Shown here piece by piece: positions 37,076 to 50,213 of a DNA stretch of 64,000 nucleotides. Source of the stretch: Ptiloglossa arizonensis (taxonomy: Eukaryota > Arthropoda > Insecta > Hymenoptera > Colletidae); NCBI RefSeq assembly GCF_051014685.1, contig NW_027479427.1, positions 1 to 64,000 of the forward strand, in the 5' to 3' direction. Position 1 is the first letter of the stretch, and every line of letters starts with the position of its first letter. The notes below the pieces were generated by a model. It made no database searches and was not told the DNA's origin. It worked only from the letters and a program-made list of their open reading frames with translations. Made by a program: the position numbers and the translations under genes.

Positions 37076-39061
37076 TGGGTTTGGTCAATCCGTTCATGAG
37101 ATGTGGGACCTTGAAGCTAAGAAATGGTTGAGAAGACAACAAATTTTTCGCAATTGTGCTGCTCCAAACACTTAACCAGAATGGGCTAGGGAAAAAATAC
37201 ACATACCGTTGTAATCGGGCGAGTTTCTACTTTCAGACGCAACAGGAATTTTTGGGTCAGGTCAATCCGTTCGCGAGAAATGGGAGTTTGAAGCCAAGGA
37301 ATGGTTGAGAAGGCAAAAAATTTTTCGCCATTCTGCTGCTCCAAACGCTTAACCAGAATGGTCTAGGGAAAAAATACACATACCGGTGTAATCGGGCGAG
37401 TTTCTACTTTCAGACGCAACAGGAATGTTTGGGTAAGGTCAATCCGTTCGCGAGATATGGGAGTTTGAAGCCAAGGAATGGTTGAGAAGGCAAAAAATTT
37501 TTCGCAATTCTGCTGCTCCGAACGCTTAACCGGAATGGCCTAGGGAAAAAATACACATGACCTTGTAATCGGGCGAGTTTCTACTTTCAGATGCAATAGG
37601 AATTTTTGAAAAATACACTTACCGTTGTAATCGGGCGAGTTTCTACTTTCAGATGCAATAGGAATTTTTGGGTTAGGACAATCCGTTCGCGAGATATGGG
37701 AGTTTGAAGCCAAGAAATGGTTGAGAAGGCAAACAATTTTTCGCAATTCTGCTGCTCCAAACGCTTAACCCGAATGGCCTAGGAAGAAAGTACACATACC
37801 GTTGTAATCGGGCGAGTCTCTACTTTCAGATGCAATAGGAATTTTTGGGTTAGGTCAATCCGTTCGCGAGATATGGGAGTTTGAAGCCAAGAAATGGTTG
37901 AGAAGGCAAACAATTTTTCGCAATTCTGCTGCTCCAAACGCTTAACCAGAATGGCTTAGGGAAAAAATACACATACCGTTGTAATCGGGCGAGTTTCTAC
38001 TTTCAGATGCAATAGGAATTTTTGGTTTAGGTCAATCCGTTCGCGAGATATGGGAGTTTGAAGCCAAGAAATGGTTGAGAAGGCAAACAATTTTTCGCAA
38101 TTCTGCTGCTCCAAACGCTTAACCCGAATGGCCTAGGGAAAAAATATACATACGGTTGTAATCGGGCGAGTTTCTACTTTCAGACGCAACAGGAATTTTT
38201 GGGTTAGGTCAATCCGTTCGCGAGATATGGGAGTTTGAAGCCAAGAAATGGTTGAGAAGGCAAACAATTTTTCGCAATTCTGCTGCTCCAAACGCTTAAC
38301 CAGACTGGCATAGGGAAAAAATAATCATACCGTTGTAATCGGGCGAGTCTCTACTTAATTCTGCTGCTCCAAGCGCTTAACCAGAATGGCCTAGGGAAAA
38401 AATACACATACCGTTGTAATCGGGCGAGTTTCTACTTTCAGATGCAATTGGAATTTTTGAAAAATACCCATACCGTTGTAATCGGGCGAGTTTCTACTTT
38501 CAGATGCAACACGAATTTTTGGGTTAGGTAAATCCGTTCGCGATATACGGGAGTTTAAAGCTAACAAATGTTTGAGAAGACAACAAATTTTTCGCATTTC
38601 TGCTGCTCCAAACGCTTAACTAGAATAGCCTAGGGAAAAAATACGCATGAAGTTGTAATCGGGCGAGTTTCTACTTTCAGACGCAGCAGGAATTTTTGGG
38701 TTTGGTCAATCCGTTCGCGAGATAGGGGTCTGTGAAGCTAAGAAATGGTTGAGAAGACAACAAATTTTTCGCAATTCTCCTGCTCCAAACGCTTAACCAG
38801 ATTGGCCTAGGGACAAAATACCCATACCGTTGTAATCGGGCGAGTTTCTACTTTCAGACGCAACAGGAATTTTTGGGTTAGGTCAATCCGTTCGCGAGAT
38901 ATGGGTGTTTGAAGCCAAGAAATGGTTGAGAAGGCAAAAAATTTTTCGCCATTCTGCTGCTCCAAACGCTTAACCAGAATGGTCTAGGGAAAAAATACAC
39001 ATACCGGTGTAATCGGGCGAGTTTCTACTTTCAGACGCAACAGGAATGTTTGGGTAAGGTC
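37076..39061. repeat. Mosaic zone including a block B-like segment
   Basis: About 37,560-38,500 repeats the block B marker order (ATGACCTTG, a 62-bp unit, GGAAGAAAGTACAC, GGCTTAGGG, AATATACATACGG, GGCATAGGG/AATAATC, the AAGCGCTT cassette). After the second 62-bp junction (38,460) it leaves block B for the CAACACGAAT monomer with a perfect box at 38,536. It continues with GATAGGGGTCTG, CTCCTGCTCC and GATATGGGTGTTTG, the order also seen near 20.2-20.6 kb and 56.7-57.2 kb. Confidence 0.78.
38536..38552 (+). other. CENP-B-box-like 17-mer, 9/9
   Basis: Perfect match at the exit of the block B-like segment, after a 62-bp unit. Confidence 0.6.
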
Positions 39062-40189
39062 AATCCGTTCGCGAGATATGGGAGTTTGAAGCCAAGAAAT
39101 GGTTGAGAAGGCAAAAAATTTTTCGCAATTCTGCTGCTCCAAACGCTTAACCGGAATGGCCTAGGGAAAAAATACACATACCGTTGTAATCGGGTGAGTT
39201 TCTACTTTCAGATGGAAATGGAATCTTTGGGTTAGGACAATCCGTTCGCGAGATATGGGAGTTTGAAGCCAAGAAATGGTTGAGAAGGCAAACAATTTTT
39301 CGCAATTCTGCTGCTCCAAACGCTTAACCAGAATGTCCCAGGGAAAAAATACACTTACCGTTGTAATCGGGCGAGTATCTACTTTCAGATGCAATAGGAA
39401 TTTTTGGGTTTGGACAATCCGTTCGCGAGATATGGGAGTTTGAAGCCAAGAAATGGTTGAGAAGGCAAACAATTTTTCGCAATTCTGCTGCTCCAAACGC
39501 TTAACCCGAATGGCCTAGGAAAAAAATACACATACCGCTGTAATCGGGCGAGTCTCTACTTTCAGATGCAATAGGAATTTTTGGGTTAGGTCAATCCGTT
39601 CGCTAGATATGGGAGTTTGAAGCAATGAAATGGTTGAGAAGACAGCAAATTTTTCGCACTTCTGCTGCTCCAAACGCTTAACCAGAATGGCCTAGGGAAA
39701 AAATACACATACCGTTGTAATCGGGCGAGTTCTACTTTTAGACGCAACAGAAATTTTTGGGTTAGATCAATCCGTTCGCGAGACATGGGAGTTTGAAGCC
39801 AAGAAATGGTTGAGAAGGCAAACAATTTTTCGCAATTCTGCTGCTCCAAACGCTTAACCAGAATGGCCTAGGGAAAAAATACACATACCGCTGTAATCGG
39901 GCGAGTCTCTACTTTCAGATGCAATAGGAATTTTTGGGTTAGGTCAATCCGTTCGCTAGATATGGGAGTTTGAAGCAATGAAATCGTTGAGAAGACAACA
40001 AATTTTTCGCACTTCTGCTGCTCCAAACGCTTAACCAGAATGGCCTAGGGAAAAAATACACATACCGTTGTAATCGGGCGAGTTTCTACTTTCAGATGCA
40101 ATAGGAATTTTTGAAAAATACACATACCGTTGTAATCGGGCGAGTTTCTACTTTCAGATGCAACACGAATTTTTGGGTTAGGTAAATCC

Positions 40190-40206
40190 GTTCGCGATAT
40201 ACGGGA
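40190..40206 (+). other. CENP-B-box-like 17-mer, 9/9
   Basis: Perfect match in block F copy 2, at 4,160 bp from the copy 1 site. Confidence 0.6.
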
Positions 40207-40720
40207 GTTTAAAGCTAACAAATGGTTGAGAAGACAACAAATTTTTCGCACTTCTCCTGCTCCAAACGCTTAACCAGATTGGCCTAGGGAGAAAATACCC
40301 ATACCGTTGTAATCGGGCGAGTTTCTACTTTCAGACGCAACAGGAATTTTTGGGTTTGGTCAATCCGTTCGCTAGATATGGGAGTTTGAAGCAATGAAAT
40401 GGTTGAGAAGACATCAAATTTTTCGTACTTCTGCTGCTCCAAACGCTTAACCAGAATGGCCCAGGGAAAAAATACACTTACCGTTGTAATCGGGCGAGTT
40501 TCTACTTTCAGATGCAATAGGAATTTTTGGGTTAGGTCAATCCGTTCGCGAGATATGGGAGTTAAAAGCTAGGAAATGGTTGAAAAGGCAAACAATTTTT
40601 CGCAATTCTGCTGCTTCAAACCCTCAACCAGAATAGCCTAGGGAAAAAATACCCATACCGTTGCAATTGGGCGAGTTTCTACTTTCAAATGCAATAGGAA
40701 TTTTTGTGTTAGGTAAATCC

Positions 40721-40737
40721 GTTCGCGATATACGGGA
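40721..40737 (+). other. CENP-B-box-like 17-mer, 9/9
   Basis: Perfect match, 531 bp (three monomers) after the previous one. No perfect site was seen from here to 56,709. Confidence 0.6.
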
Positions 40738-41055
40738 GTTTAAAGCTAACAAATGGTTGAGAAGACAACAAATTTTTCGCATTTCTGCTGCTCCAAACGC
40801 TTAACTAGAATGGCCTAGGGAAAAAATACGCATGAAGTTGTAATCGGGCGAGTTTCTACTTTCAGATGCAGCAGGAATTTTTGGGTTTGGTCAATCCGTT
40901 CGCGAGATAGGGGTCTGTGAAGCTAAGAAATGGTTGAGAAGACAACAAATTTTTCGCACTTCTCCTGCTCCAAACGCTTAACCAGATTGGCCTAGGGAGA
41001 AAATACCCATACCGTTGTAATCGGGCGAGTTTCTACTTTCAGACGCAACAGGAAT

Positions 41056-42904
41056 TTTTGGGTTAGGTCAATCCGTTCGTTAGATATGGGAGTTTGAAGC
41101 AATGAAATGGTTGAGAAGACAGCAAATTTTTCGCAAATCTGCTGCTCCAAACGCTTAACCAGAATGGCCTAGGGAAAAAATACACATACCGTAGCAATCG
41201 GGCGGGTTTCTACTTTCAGATGCAACAGGAATTTTTGGGTTAGGTCAATCCGTCCCCGAGATATGGGAGTTTAAAGCTAAGAAATGTTTGAGAAGACAAC
41301 AAATTTTTCGCAATTCTGCTGCTCCAAACGCTTGACCAGAATGGGCTAGGGATAAAATTCACATACCGTTGTAATCGGGCGAGTTTCTACTTTCAGATGC
41401 AATAGGAATTTTTGGGTTAGGTCAATCCGTTCGCGAGATATGGGAGTTAAAAGCTAGGAAATGGTTGAAAAGGCAAACAATTTTTCGCAATTCTGCTGCT
41501 TCAAACCCTTAACCAGAATAGCCTAGGGAAAAAATACCCATACCGTTGCAATTGGGCGAGTTTCTACTTTCAAATGCAATAGGAATTTTTGTGTTAGGTC
41601 AATCCGTTCCCGAGATATGGGAGTTTGAAGCTAACAAATGGTTGAGAAGACAACAAATTTTTCGCAATTCTGCTGCTCCAAACGCTTAACCAGAATGGCC
41701 TAGGGAAAAAATACACATACCGGTGTAATCGGGCGAGTTTCTACTTTCAGACGCAACAGGAATTTTTGGGTTAGGTCAATCCGTTCGCGAGATATGGGAG
41801 TTTGAAGTTAAGAAATGGTTGGGAAGACATCAAATTTTTCGCACTTCTGCTGCTCCAAACGCTTAACCAGAATGGCCCAGGGAAAAAATACACTTACCGT
41901 TGTAATCGGGCGAGTATCTACTTTCAGATGCAATAGGAATTTTTGGGTTAGGACAATCCGTTCGCGAGATATGGGAGTTTGAAGCCAAGAAATGGTTGAG
42001 AAGGCAAACAATTTTTCGCAATTCTGCTGCTCCAAACGCTTAACCCGAATGGCCTAGGAAAAAAATACACATACCGCTGTAATCGGGCGAGTCTCTACTT
42101 TCAGATGCAATAGGAATTTTTGGGTTAGGTCAATCCGTTCGCGAGATATGGGAGTTTGAAGCCAAGAAATGGTCGAGAAGGCAAAAAATTTTTCGCCATT
42201 CTGCTGCTCCAAACGCTTAACCAGAATGGCCTAGGGAAAAAATACACATACCGTAGCAATCGGGCGGGTTTCTACTTTCAGATGCAACAGGAATTTTTGG
42301 GTTAGGTCAATCCGTCCGCGAGATATGGGAGTTTAAAGCTAAGAAATGTTTGAGAAGACAACAAATTTTTCGCAATTCTGCTGCTCCAAACGCTTGACCA
42401 GAATGGGCTGGGGATAAAATTCACATACCGTTGTAATCGGGCGAGTTTCTACTTTCAGATGCAATAGGAATTTCTGGGTTAGGTCAATCCGTTCGCGAGA
42501 TATGGGAGTTTGAAGCCAAGAAATGGTTGAGAAGGCAAACAATTTTTCGCAATTCTGCTGCTCCAAACGCTTAACCAGAATGGCCTAGGGAAAAAATACA
42601 CATACCGTTGTAATCGGCGAGTTTCTACTTTCAGATGCAATAGGAATTTTTGGGTTAGGTTAATCCGTTCGCGAGATATGGGAGTTTGAAGCCAAGAAAT
42701 GGTTGAGAAGGCGAACAATTTTTCGCAATTCTGCTGCTCCAAACGCTTAACCAGACTGGCCTAGGGAAAAAATACACATACCGTTGTAATCGGGCGAGTT
42801 TCTACTTTCAGATGCAATAGGAATTTTTGGGTTAGGTCAATCCGTTCGCTAGATATGGGAGTTTGAAGCCAAGAAATGGTTGAGAAGGCAAACAATTTTT
42901 CGCA
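41056..42904. repeat. Mixed block C-like and F-like monomers
   Basis: About 41,052-41,600 matches 46,845-47,393 at offset 5,793 (GTAGCAATCGGGCGG, GTCCCCGAGAT, GATAAAATTCACATACC). Within it sit block C markers (TTCGTTAGAT, CGCTTGACC) and the GTTAAAAGCTAGG / TTCAAACCC monomers typical of 36.6 kb. From 41,590 to about 42,210 it follows the order of 22.3-22.9 kb. Nothing but satellite is present. Confidence 0.75.
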
Positions 42905-44208
42905 ATTCTGCTGCTCCAAACGCTTAACCAGACTGGCCTAGGAAAAAAATACACATACCGTTGCAATCGGGCGGGTTTCTACTTTCAGATGCAACAGGAA
43001 TTTTTGGGTTAGGTCAATCCGTCCGCGAGATATGGGAGTTTAAAGCTAAGAAATGTTTGAGAAGACATAAAATTTTTCGCACTTCTGCTGCTCCAAACGC
43101 TTAACCAGAATGGCCCAGGGAAAAAATACACTTACCGTTCTAGTCGGGCGAGTTTCTACTTTCAGATGCAATAGGAGTTTTTGGGTTAGGACAATCCGTT
43201 CGCGAGATATGGGAGTATGAAGCCAAGAAATGGTTGAGAAGGCAAACAATTTTTCGCAATTCTGCTGCTCCAAACGCTTAACCAGACTGGCCTAGGGAAA
43301 AAATACACATACCGTTGTAATCGGCGAGTTTCTACTTTCAGATGCAATAGGAATTTTTGGGTTAGGTCAATCCGTTCGCGAGATATGGGAGTTTGAAGCC
43401 AAGAAATGGTTGAGAAGGCAAACAATTTTTCGCAATTCTGCTGCTCCAAACGCTTAACCAGAATGGCCTAGGGAAAAAATACACATACCGTTGTAATCGG
43501 CGAGTTTCTACTTTCAGATGCAATAGGAATTTTTGGGTTAGGTCAATCCGTCCGCGAGATATGGGAGTTTGAAGCAATGAAATGGTTGAGAAGACAGCAA
43601 ATTTTTCGCAAATCTGCTGCTCCAAACGCTTAACCAGAATGGCCTAGGGAAAAAATACACATACCGTTGCAATCGGGCGGGTTTCTACTTTCAGATGCAA
43701 CAGGAATTTTTGGGTTAGGTCAATCCGTCCGCGAGATATGGGAGTTTAAAGCTAAGAAATGTTTGAGAAGACAACAAATTTTTCGCAATTCTGCTGCTCC
43801 AAACGCTTAACCAGACTGGCCTAGGAAAAAAATACACATACCGTTGCAATCGGGCGGGTTTCTACTTTCAGATGCAACAGGAATTTTTGTGTTAGGTCAA
43901 TCCGTCCGCGAGATATGGGAGTTTAAAGCTAAGAAATGTTTGAGAAGACATCAAATTTTTCGCACTTCTGCTGCTCCAAACGCTTAACCAGAATGGCCCA
44001 GGGAAAAAATACACTTACCGTTCTAGTCGGGCGAGTTTCTACTTTCAGATGCAATAGGAGTTTTTGGGTTAGGACAATCCGTTCGCGAGATATGGGAGTA
44101 TGAAGCCAAGAAATGGTTGAGAAGGCAAACAATTTTTCGCAATTCTGCTGCTCCAAACGCTTAACCAGACTGGCCTAGGGAAAAAATACACATACCGTTG
44201 TAATCGGG
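42905..44208. repeat. Block G: segment copied at 883-bp spacing
   Basis: About 42,905-43,325 recurs at 43,788-44,208. The spacing of 883 equals five monomers less two bases, the two deletions being AATCGGCGAG for AATCGGGCGAG in intervening monomers. Shared markers are GCAATCGGGCGGG, GTCCGCGAG, AATGTTTGAGAAGACAT, CCGTTCTAGTCGG and GGGAGTATGAAGCC. Confidence 0.8.
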
Positions 44209-46803
44209 CGAGTCTCTACTTAATTCTGCTGCTCCAAAGGCTTAACCAGAATGGCCCAGGGAAAAAATACACTTACCGTTGTAATCGGGCGAGTTTCTAC
44301 TTCAGATGCAATAGGAATTTTTGGGTTAGGACAATCCGTTCGCGAGATATGGGAGTTTGAAGCCAAGAAATGGTTGAGAAGGCAAACAATTTTTCGCAAT
44401 TCTGCTGCTCCAAACGCTTAACCCGAATGGCCTAGGAAAAAAATACACAGACCGTTGTAATCGGGCGAGTCTCTACTTTCAGATGCAATAGGAATTTTTG
44501 GGTTAGGTCAATCCGTTCGCGAGATATGGGAGTTTGAAGCTAAGAAATGGTTGAGAAGACAACAAACATTTCGCACTTCTGCTGCACCAAACGCTTATCC
44601 AGAATGGCCTAGGGAAAAAATACACATACCGTTGTAATCGGGCGAGTTTCTACTTTCAGATGCAATAGGAATTTTTGGGTTAGGTCAATCCGTTCGCGAG
44701 ATATGGGAGTTTGAAGCCAAGAAATGGTTGAGAAGGCAAACAATTTTTCGCAATTCTGCTGCTCCAAACGCTTAACCAGACTGGCCTATGGAAAAAATAC
44801 ACATACCGTTGTAATCGGGCGAGTCTCTACTTAATTCTGCTGCTCCAAACGCTTAACCAGAATGGCCTAGGGAAAAAATACACATACCGTTGTAATCGGG
44901 CGAGTTTCTACTTTCAGATGCAATAGGAATTTTTGGGTTAGGTCAATCCGTTCGCGAGATATGGGAGTTTGAAGCCAAGAAACGGTTGAGAAGGCAAACA
45001 ATTTTTCGCAAATCTGCTGCTCCAAACGCTTAACCAGACTGGCCTAGGGAAAAAATACACATACCGTTGTAATCGGGCGAGTCTCTACTTAATTCTGCTG
45101 CTCCAAACGCTTAACCAGAATGGCCTAGGGAAAAAATACACATACCGTTGTAATCGGGCGAGTTTCTACTTTCAGATGCAATAGGAATTTTTGGGTTAGG
45201 TCAATCTGTTCGCGAGATATGGAAGTTTGAAGCCAAGAAATGGTTGAGAAGGCAAACAATTTTTCGCAATGCTGCTGCTCCAAACGCTTAACCAGACTGG
45301 CCTAGGGAAAAAATACACATACTGTTGTAATCGGGCGAGTCTCTACTTAATTCTGCTGCTCCAAACGCTTAACCGGAATGGCCTAGGGAAGAAATAGACA
45401 TACCGTGGTAATCGGGCGAGTTTCTACTTTCAGATGCAATAGGAATTTTTGGGTTAGGTCAATCCGTTCGCTAGATATTGGAGTTTGAAGTTAAAAAATG
45501 GTTGGGAAGACATCAAATTTTTCGCACTTCTGCTGCTCCAAACGCTTAACCAGAATGGCCCAGGGAAAAAATACACTTACCGTTCTAATCGGGCGAGTTT
45601 CTACTTTCAGATGCAATAGGAATTTTTGGGTTAGGACAATCCGTTCGCGAGATATGGGAGTTTGAAGCCAAGAAATGGTTGAGAAGGCAAACAATTTTTC
45701 GCAATTCTGCTGCTCCAAACGCTTAACCCGAACGGCCTAGGAAAAAAATACACATACCGTTGTAATCGGGCGAGTCTCTACTTTCAGATGCAATAGGAAT
45801 TTTTGGGTTAGGACAATCCGTTCGCGAGATATGGGAGTTTGAAGCCAAGAAATGGTTGAGAAGGCAAACAATTTTTCGCAATTCTGCTGCTCCAAACGCT
45901 TAACCAGACTGGCCTAGGTAAAAAATACACATACCGTTGTAATCGGGCGAGTCTCTACTTAATTCAGCTGCTCCAAACGCTTAACCAGAATGGCCAAGGG
46001 AAAAAATACACTTACCGTTGTAATCGGGCGAGTTTCTACTTTCAGATGCAATAGGAATTTTTGGGTTAGGACAATCCGTTCGCGAGATATGGGAGTTTGA
46101 AGCCAAGAAATGGTTGAGAAGGCAAACAATTTTTCGCAATTCTGCTGCACCAAACGCTTAACCCGAATGGCCTAGGAAAAAAATACACAGACCGTTGTAA
46201 TCGGGCGAGTCTCTACTTTCAGATGCAATAGGAATTTTTGGGTTAGGTCCATCCGTTCGCGAGATATGGGAGTTTGAAGCTAAGAAATGGTTGAGAAGAC
46301 AACAAACATTTCGCACTTCTGCTGCACCAAACGCTTATCCAGAATGGCCTAGGGAAAAAAAAACACATACCGTTGTAATCGGGCGAGTTTCTACTTTCAG
46401 ATGCAATAGGAATTTTTGGGTTAGGTCAATCCGTTCGCTAGATATGGGAGTTTGAAGCCAAGAAATGGTTGAGAAGGCAAACAATTTTTCGCAATTCTGC
46501 TGCTCCAAACGCTTAACCAGACTGGCCTAGGGAAGAAATACACATACCGTTGTAATCGGGCGAGTCTCTACTTAATTCTGCTGCTCCAAACGCTTAACCA
46601 GAATGGCCTAGGGAAAAAATACACATACCGATGTAATCGGGCGAGTTTCTACTTTCAGATGCAATAGGAATTTTTGGGTTAGGTCAATCTGTTCGCGAGA
46701 TATGGAAGTTTGAAGCCAAGAAATGGTTGAGAAGGCAAACAATTTTTCGCAATTCTGCTGCTCCAAACGCTTAACCAGACTGGCCTAGGGAAAAAATACA
46801 CAT
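43950..46803. repeat. HOR block H, copy 1 (2.85 kb)
   Basis: Corresponds to 48,153-51,006 at offset 4,202-4,203; the one-base shift comes from CTACTTCAGATG here near 44,300 against CTACATTCAGATG in copy 2. Markers are CCAAAGGCTTAACC, CACAGACCG, AACAAACATTTCGC, CTTATCCAGAATGG, CAATCTGTTCGCG with GATATGGAAG, CATACTGTTG, CCGTGGTAATC, AATTCAGCTGC, GGCCAAGGG and CCGATGTAATC. The block is rich in 81-bp units, with seven between 44,220 and 46,570. Confidence 0.85.
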
Positions 46804-48152
46804 ACCGGTGTAATCGGGCGTGTTTCTACTTTCAGACGCAACAGGAATTTTTGGGTTAGGTCAATCCGTTCGTTAGATATGGGAGTTTGAAGCAATGAAA
46901 TGGTTGAGAAGACAGCAAATTTTTCGCAAATCTGCTGCTCCAAACGCTTAACCAGAATGGCCTAGGGAAAAAATACACATACCGTAGCAATCGGGCGGGT
47001 TTCTACTTTCAGATGCAACAGGAATTTTTGGGTTAGGTCAATCCGTCCCCGAGATATGGGAGTTTAAAGCTAAGAAATGTTTGAGAAGACAACAAATTTT
47101 TCGCAATTCTGCTGCTCCAAACGCTTGACCAGAATGGGCTAGGGATAAAATTCACATACCGTTGTAATCGGGCGAGTTTCTACTTTCAGATGCAATAGGA
47201 ATTTTTGGGTTAGGTCAATCCGTTCGCGAGATATGGGAGTTAAAAGCTAGGAAATGGTTGAAAAGGCAAACAATTTTTCGCAATTCTGCTGCTTCAAACC
47301 CTTAACCAGAATAGCCTAGGGAAAAAATACCCATACCGTTGCAATTGGGCGAGTTTCTACTTTCAAATGCAATAGGAATTTTTGTGTTAGGTCAATCCGT
47401 TCCCGAGATATGGGAGTTTGAAGCTAACAAATGGTTGAGAAGACAACAAATTTTTCGCAATTCTGCTGCTTCAAACCCTTAACCAGAATAGCCTAGGGAA
47501 AAAATACCCATACCGTTGCAATTGGGCGAGTTTCTACTTTCAAATGCAATAGGAATTTTTGTGTTAGGTCAATCCGTTCGCGAGATATGGGAGTTTGAAG
47601 TTAAGAAATGGTTGGGAAGACATCAAATTTTTCGCACTTCTGCTGCTCCAAACGCTTAACCAGAATGGCCCAGGGAAAAAATACACTTACCGTTGTAATC
47701 GGGCGAGTTTCTACTTTCAGATGCAATAGGAATTTCTGGGTTAGGTCAATCCGTTCGCGAGATATGGGAGTTTGAAGCCAAGAAATGGTTGAGAAGGCAA
47801 ACAATTTTTCGCAATTCTGCTGCTCCAAACGCTTAACCAGAATGGCCTAGGGAAAAAATACACATACCGTTGTAATCGGCGAGTTTCTACTTTCAGATGC
47901 AATAGGAATTTTTGGGTTAGGTCAATCCGTTCGCGAGATATGGGAGTTTGAAGCCAAGAAATGGTTGAGAAGGCGAACAATTTTTCGCAATTCTGCTGCT
48001 CCAAACGCTTAACCAGACTGGCCTAGGGAAAAAATACACATACCGTTGTAATCGGGCGAGTTTCTACTTTCAGATGCAATAGGAATTTTTGGGTTAGGTC
48101 AATCCGTTCGCTAGATATGGGAGTTTGAAGTTAAGAAATGGTTGGGAAGACA
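46804..48152. repeat. Junction zone between the two H copies
   Basis: 46,845-47,393 copies 41,052-41,600. Two successive monomers then carry TTCAAACCC (near 47,293 and 47,470) with CCATACCGTTGCAATTGGG. From about 47,700 the order equals 14,336-15,000 (offset 33,364), including the AATCGGCGAG one-base deletion. The zone shows that distant segments have been juxtaposed. Confidence 0.75.
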
Positions 48153-48958
48153 TCAAATTTTTCGCACTTCTGCTGCTCCAAACGCTTAACCAGAATGGCC
48201 CAGGGAAAAAATACACTTACCGTTCTAGTCGGGCGAGTTTCTACTTTCAGATGCAATAGGAGTTTTTGGGTTAGGACAATCCGTTCGCGAGATATGGGAG
48301 TTTGAAGCCAAGAAATGGTTGAGAAGGCAAACAATTTTTCGCAATTCTGCTGCTCCAAACGCTTAACCAGACTGGCCTAGGGAAAAAATACACATACCGT
48401 TGTAATCGGGCGAGTCTCTACTTAATTCTGCTGCTCCAAAGGCTTAACCAGAATGGCCCAGGGAAAAAATACACTTACCGTTGTAATCGGGCGAGTTTCT
48501 ACATTCAGATGCAATAGGAATTTTTGGGTTAGGACAATCCGTTCGCGAGATATGGGAGTTTGAAGCCAAGAAATGGTTGAGAAGGCAAACAATTTTTCGC
48601 AATTCTGCTGCTCCAAACGCTTAACCCGAATGGCCTAGGAAAAAAATACACAGACCGTTGTAATCGGGCGAGTCTCTACTTTCAGATGCAATAGGAATTT
48701 TTGGGTTAGGTCAATCCGTTCGCGAGATATGGGAGTTTGAAGCTAAGAAATGATTGAGAAGACAACAAACATTTCGCACTTCTGCTGCACCAAACGCTTA
48801 TCCAGAATGGCCTAGGGAAAAAATACACATACCGTTGTAATCGGGCGAGTTTCTACTTTCAGATGCAATAGGAATTTTTGGGTTAGGTCAATCCGTTCGC
48901 GAGATATGGGAGTTTGAAGCCAAGAAATGGTTGAGAAGGCAAACAATTTTTCGCAATT

Positions 48959-49039
48959 CTGCTGCTCCAAACGCTTAACCAGACTGGCCTAGGGAAAAAA
49001 TACACATACCGTTGTAATCGGGCGAGTCTCTACTTAATT
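48959..49039. repeat. Type copy of the 81-bp truncated monomer (lacks monomer bases 78-173)
   Basis: The unit runs normally to TCTACTT (monomer 77) and jumps straight to AATTCTGCTG (174 onward), a 96-bp deletion. The same junction, usually CTCTACTTAATTCTG, recurs about 46 times, near 780, 1460, 2150, 3350, 3785, 4460, 5660, 6690, 11380, 15590, 16200, 17405, 19025, 24245, 26980, 27595, 28560, 28815, 29780, 30030, 31710, 33030, 33290, 34080, 38350, 44220, 44825, 45090, 45340, 45960, 46570, 48420, 49035, 49290, 49550, 50160, 50770, 51030, 52825, 53090, 55060, 55320, 56530, 59210, 60590 and 62975. No microhomology is evident at the junction. One identical breakpoint everywhere implies a single deletion later spread by amplification. 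The form lacks the CENP-B-like segment. Confidence 0.92.
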
Positions 49040-49216
49040 CTGCTGCTCCAAACGCTTAACCAGAATGGCCTAGGGAAAAAATACACATACCGTTGTAATC
49101 GGGCGAGTTTCTACTTTCAGATGCAATAGGAATTTTTGGGTTAGGTCAATCCGTTCGCGAGATATGGGAGTTTGAAGCCAAGAAATGGTTGAGAAGGCAA
49201 ACAATTTTTCGCAAAT
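49040..49216. repeat. Type copy of the full-length 177-bp monomer
   Basis: This copy is close to the majority sequence; the one difference noticed is GCAAAT for GCAATT near its end. Landmarks in monomer coordinates: AvrII CCTAGG 30-35, A6 37-42, T5 94-98, CENP-B-box-like 17-mer 114-130 containing NruI TCGCGA 116-121, T5 166-170. Hand-counted composition is 32 C and 43 G in 177 (about 42% GC) with 8 CpGs, close to the number expected by chance. Since 177 is 3 x 59, reading frames persist from copy to copy, which explains the many short minus-strand open frames in the array. In the main minus-strand frame the only stop per monomer is the TAG read through the AvrII site. Confidence 0.9.
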
Positions 49217-50213
49217 CTGCTGCTCCAAACGCTTAACCAGACTGGCCTAGGGAAAAAATACACATACCGTTGTAATCGGGCGAGTCTCTACTTAATTCTG
49301 CTGCTCCAAACGCTTAACCAGAATGGCCTAGGGAAAAAATACACATACCGTTGTAATCGGGCGAGTTTCTACTTTCAGATGCAATAGGAATTTTTGGGTT
49401 AGGTCAATCTGTTCGCGAGATATGGAAGTTTGAAGCCAAGAAATGGTTGAGAAGGCAAACAATTTTTCGCAATTCTGCTGCTCCAAACGCTTAACCAGAC
49501 TGGCCTAGGGAAAAAATACACATACTGTTGTAATCGGGCGAGTCTCTACTTAATTCTGCTGCTCCAAACGCTTAACCGGAATGGCCTAGGGAAGAAATAC
49601 ACATACCGTGGTAATCGGGCGAGTTTCTACTTTCAGATGCAATAGGAATTTTTGGGTTAGGTCAATCCGTTCGCTAGATATGGGAGTTTGAAGTTAAAAA
49701 ATGGTTGGGAAGACATCAAATTTTTCGCACTTCTGCTGCTCCAAACGCTTAACCAGAATGGCCCAGGGAAAAAATACACTTACCGTTATAATCGGGCGAG
49801 TTTCTACTTTCAGATGCAATAGGAATTTTTGGGTTAGGACAATCCGTTCGCGAGATATGGGAGTTTGAAGCCAAGAAATGGTTGAGAAGGCAAACAATTT
49901 TTCGCAATTCTGCTGCTCCAAACGCTTAACCCGAACGGCCTAGGAAAAAAATACACATACCGTTGTAATCGGGCGAGTCTCTACTTTCAGATGCAATAGG
50001 AATTTTTGGGTTAGGACAATCCGTTCGCGAGATATGGGAGTTTGAAGCCAAGAAATGGTTGAGAAGGCAAACAATTTTTCGCAATTCTGCTGCTCCAAAC
50101 GCTTAACCAGACTGGCCTAGGTAAAAAATACACATACCGTTGTAATCGGGCGAGTCTCTACTTAATTCAGCTGCTCCAAACGCTTAACCAGAATGGCCAA
50201 GGGAAAAAATACA

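Larger units (their letters stand above)
39062..41055. repeat. Block F, copy 2 (one monomer shorter)
   Basis: Same order as copy 1 with the loss of a single monomer at about 40,250. There, TTTTTCGCACTTCTCCTGC directly follows the box-bearing monomer, skipping the CGCATGAAG/GATAGGGGTCTG pair boundary seen in copy 1. Loss of exactly one unit is the expected product of unequal exchange in register. Confidence 0.83.
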
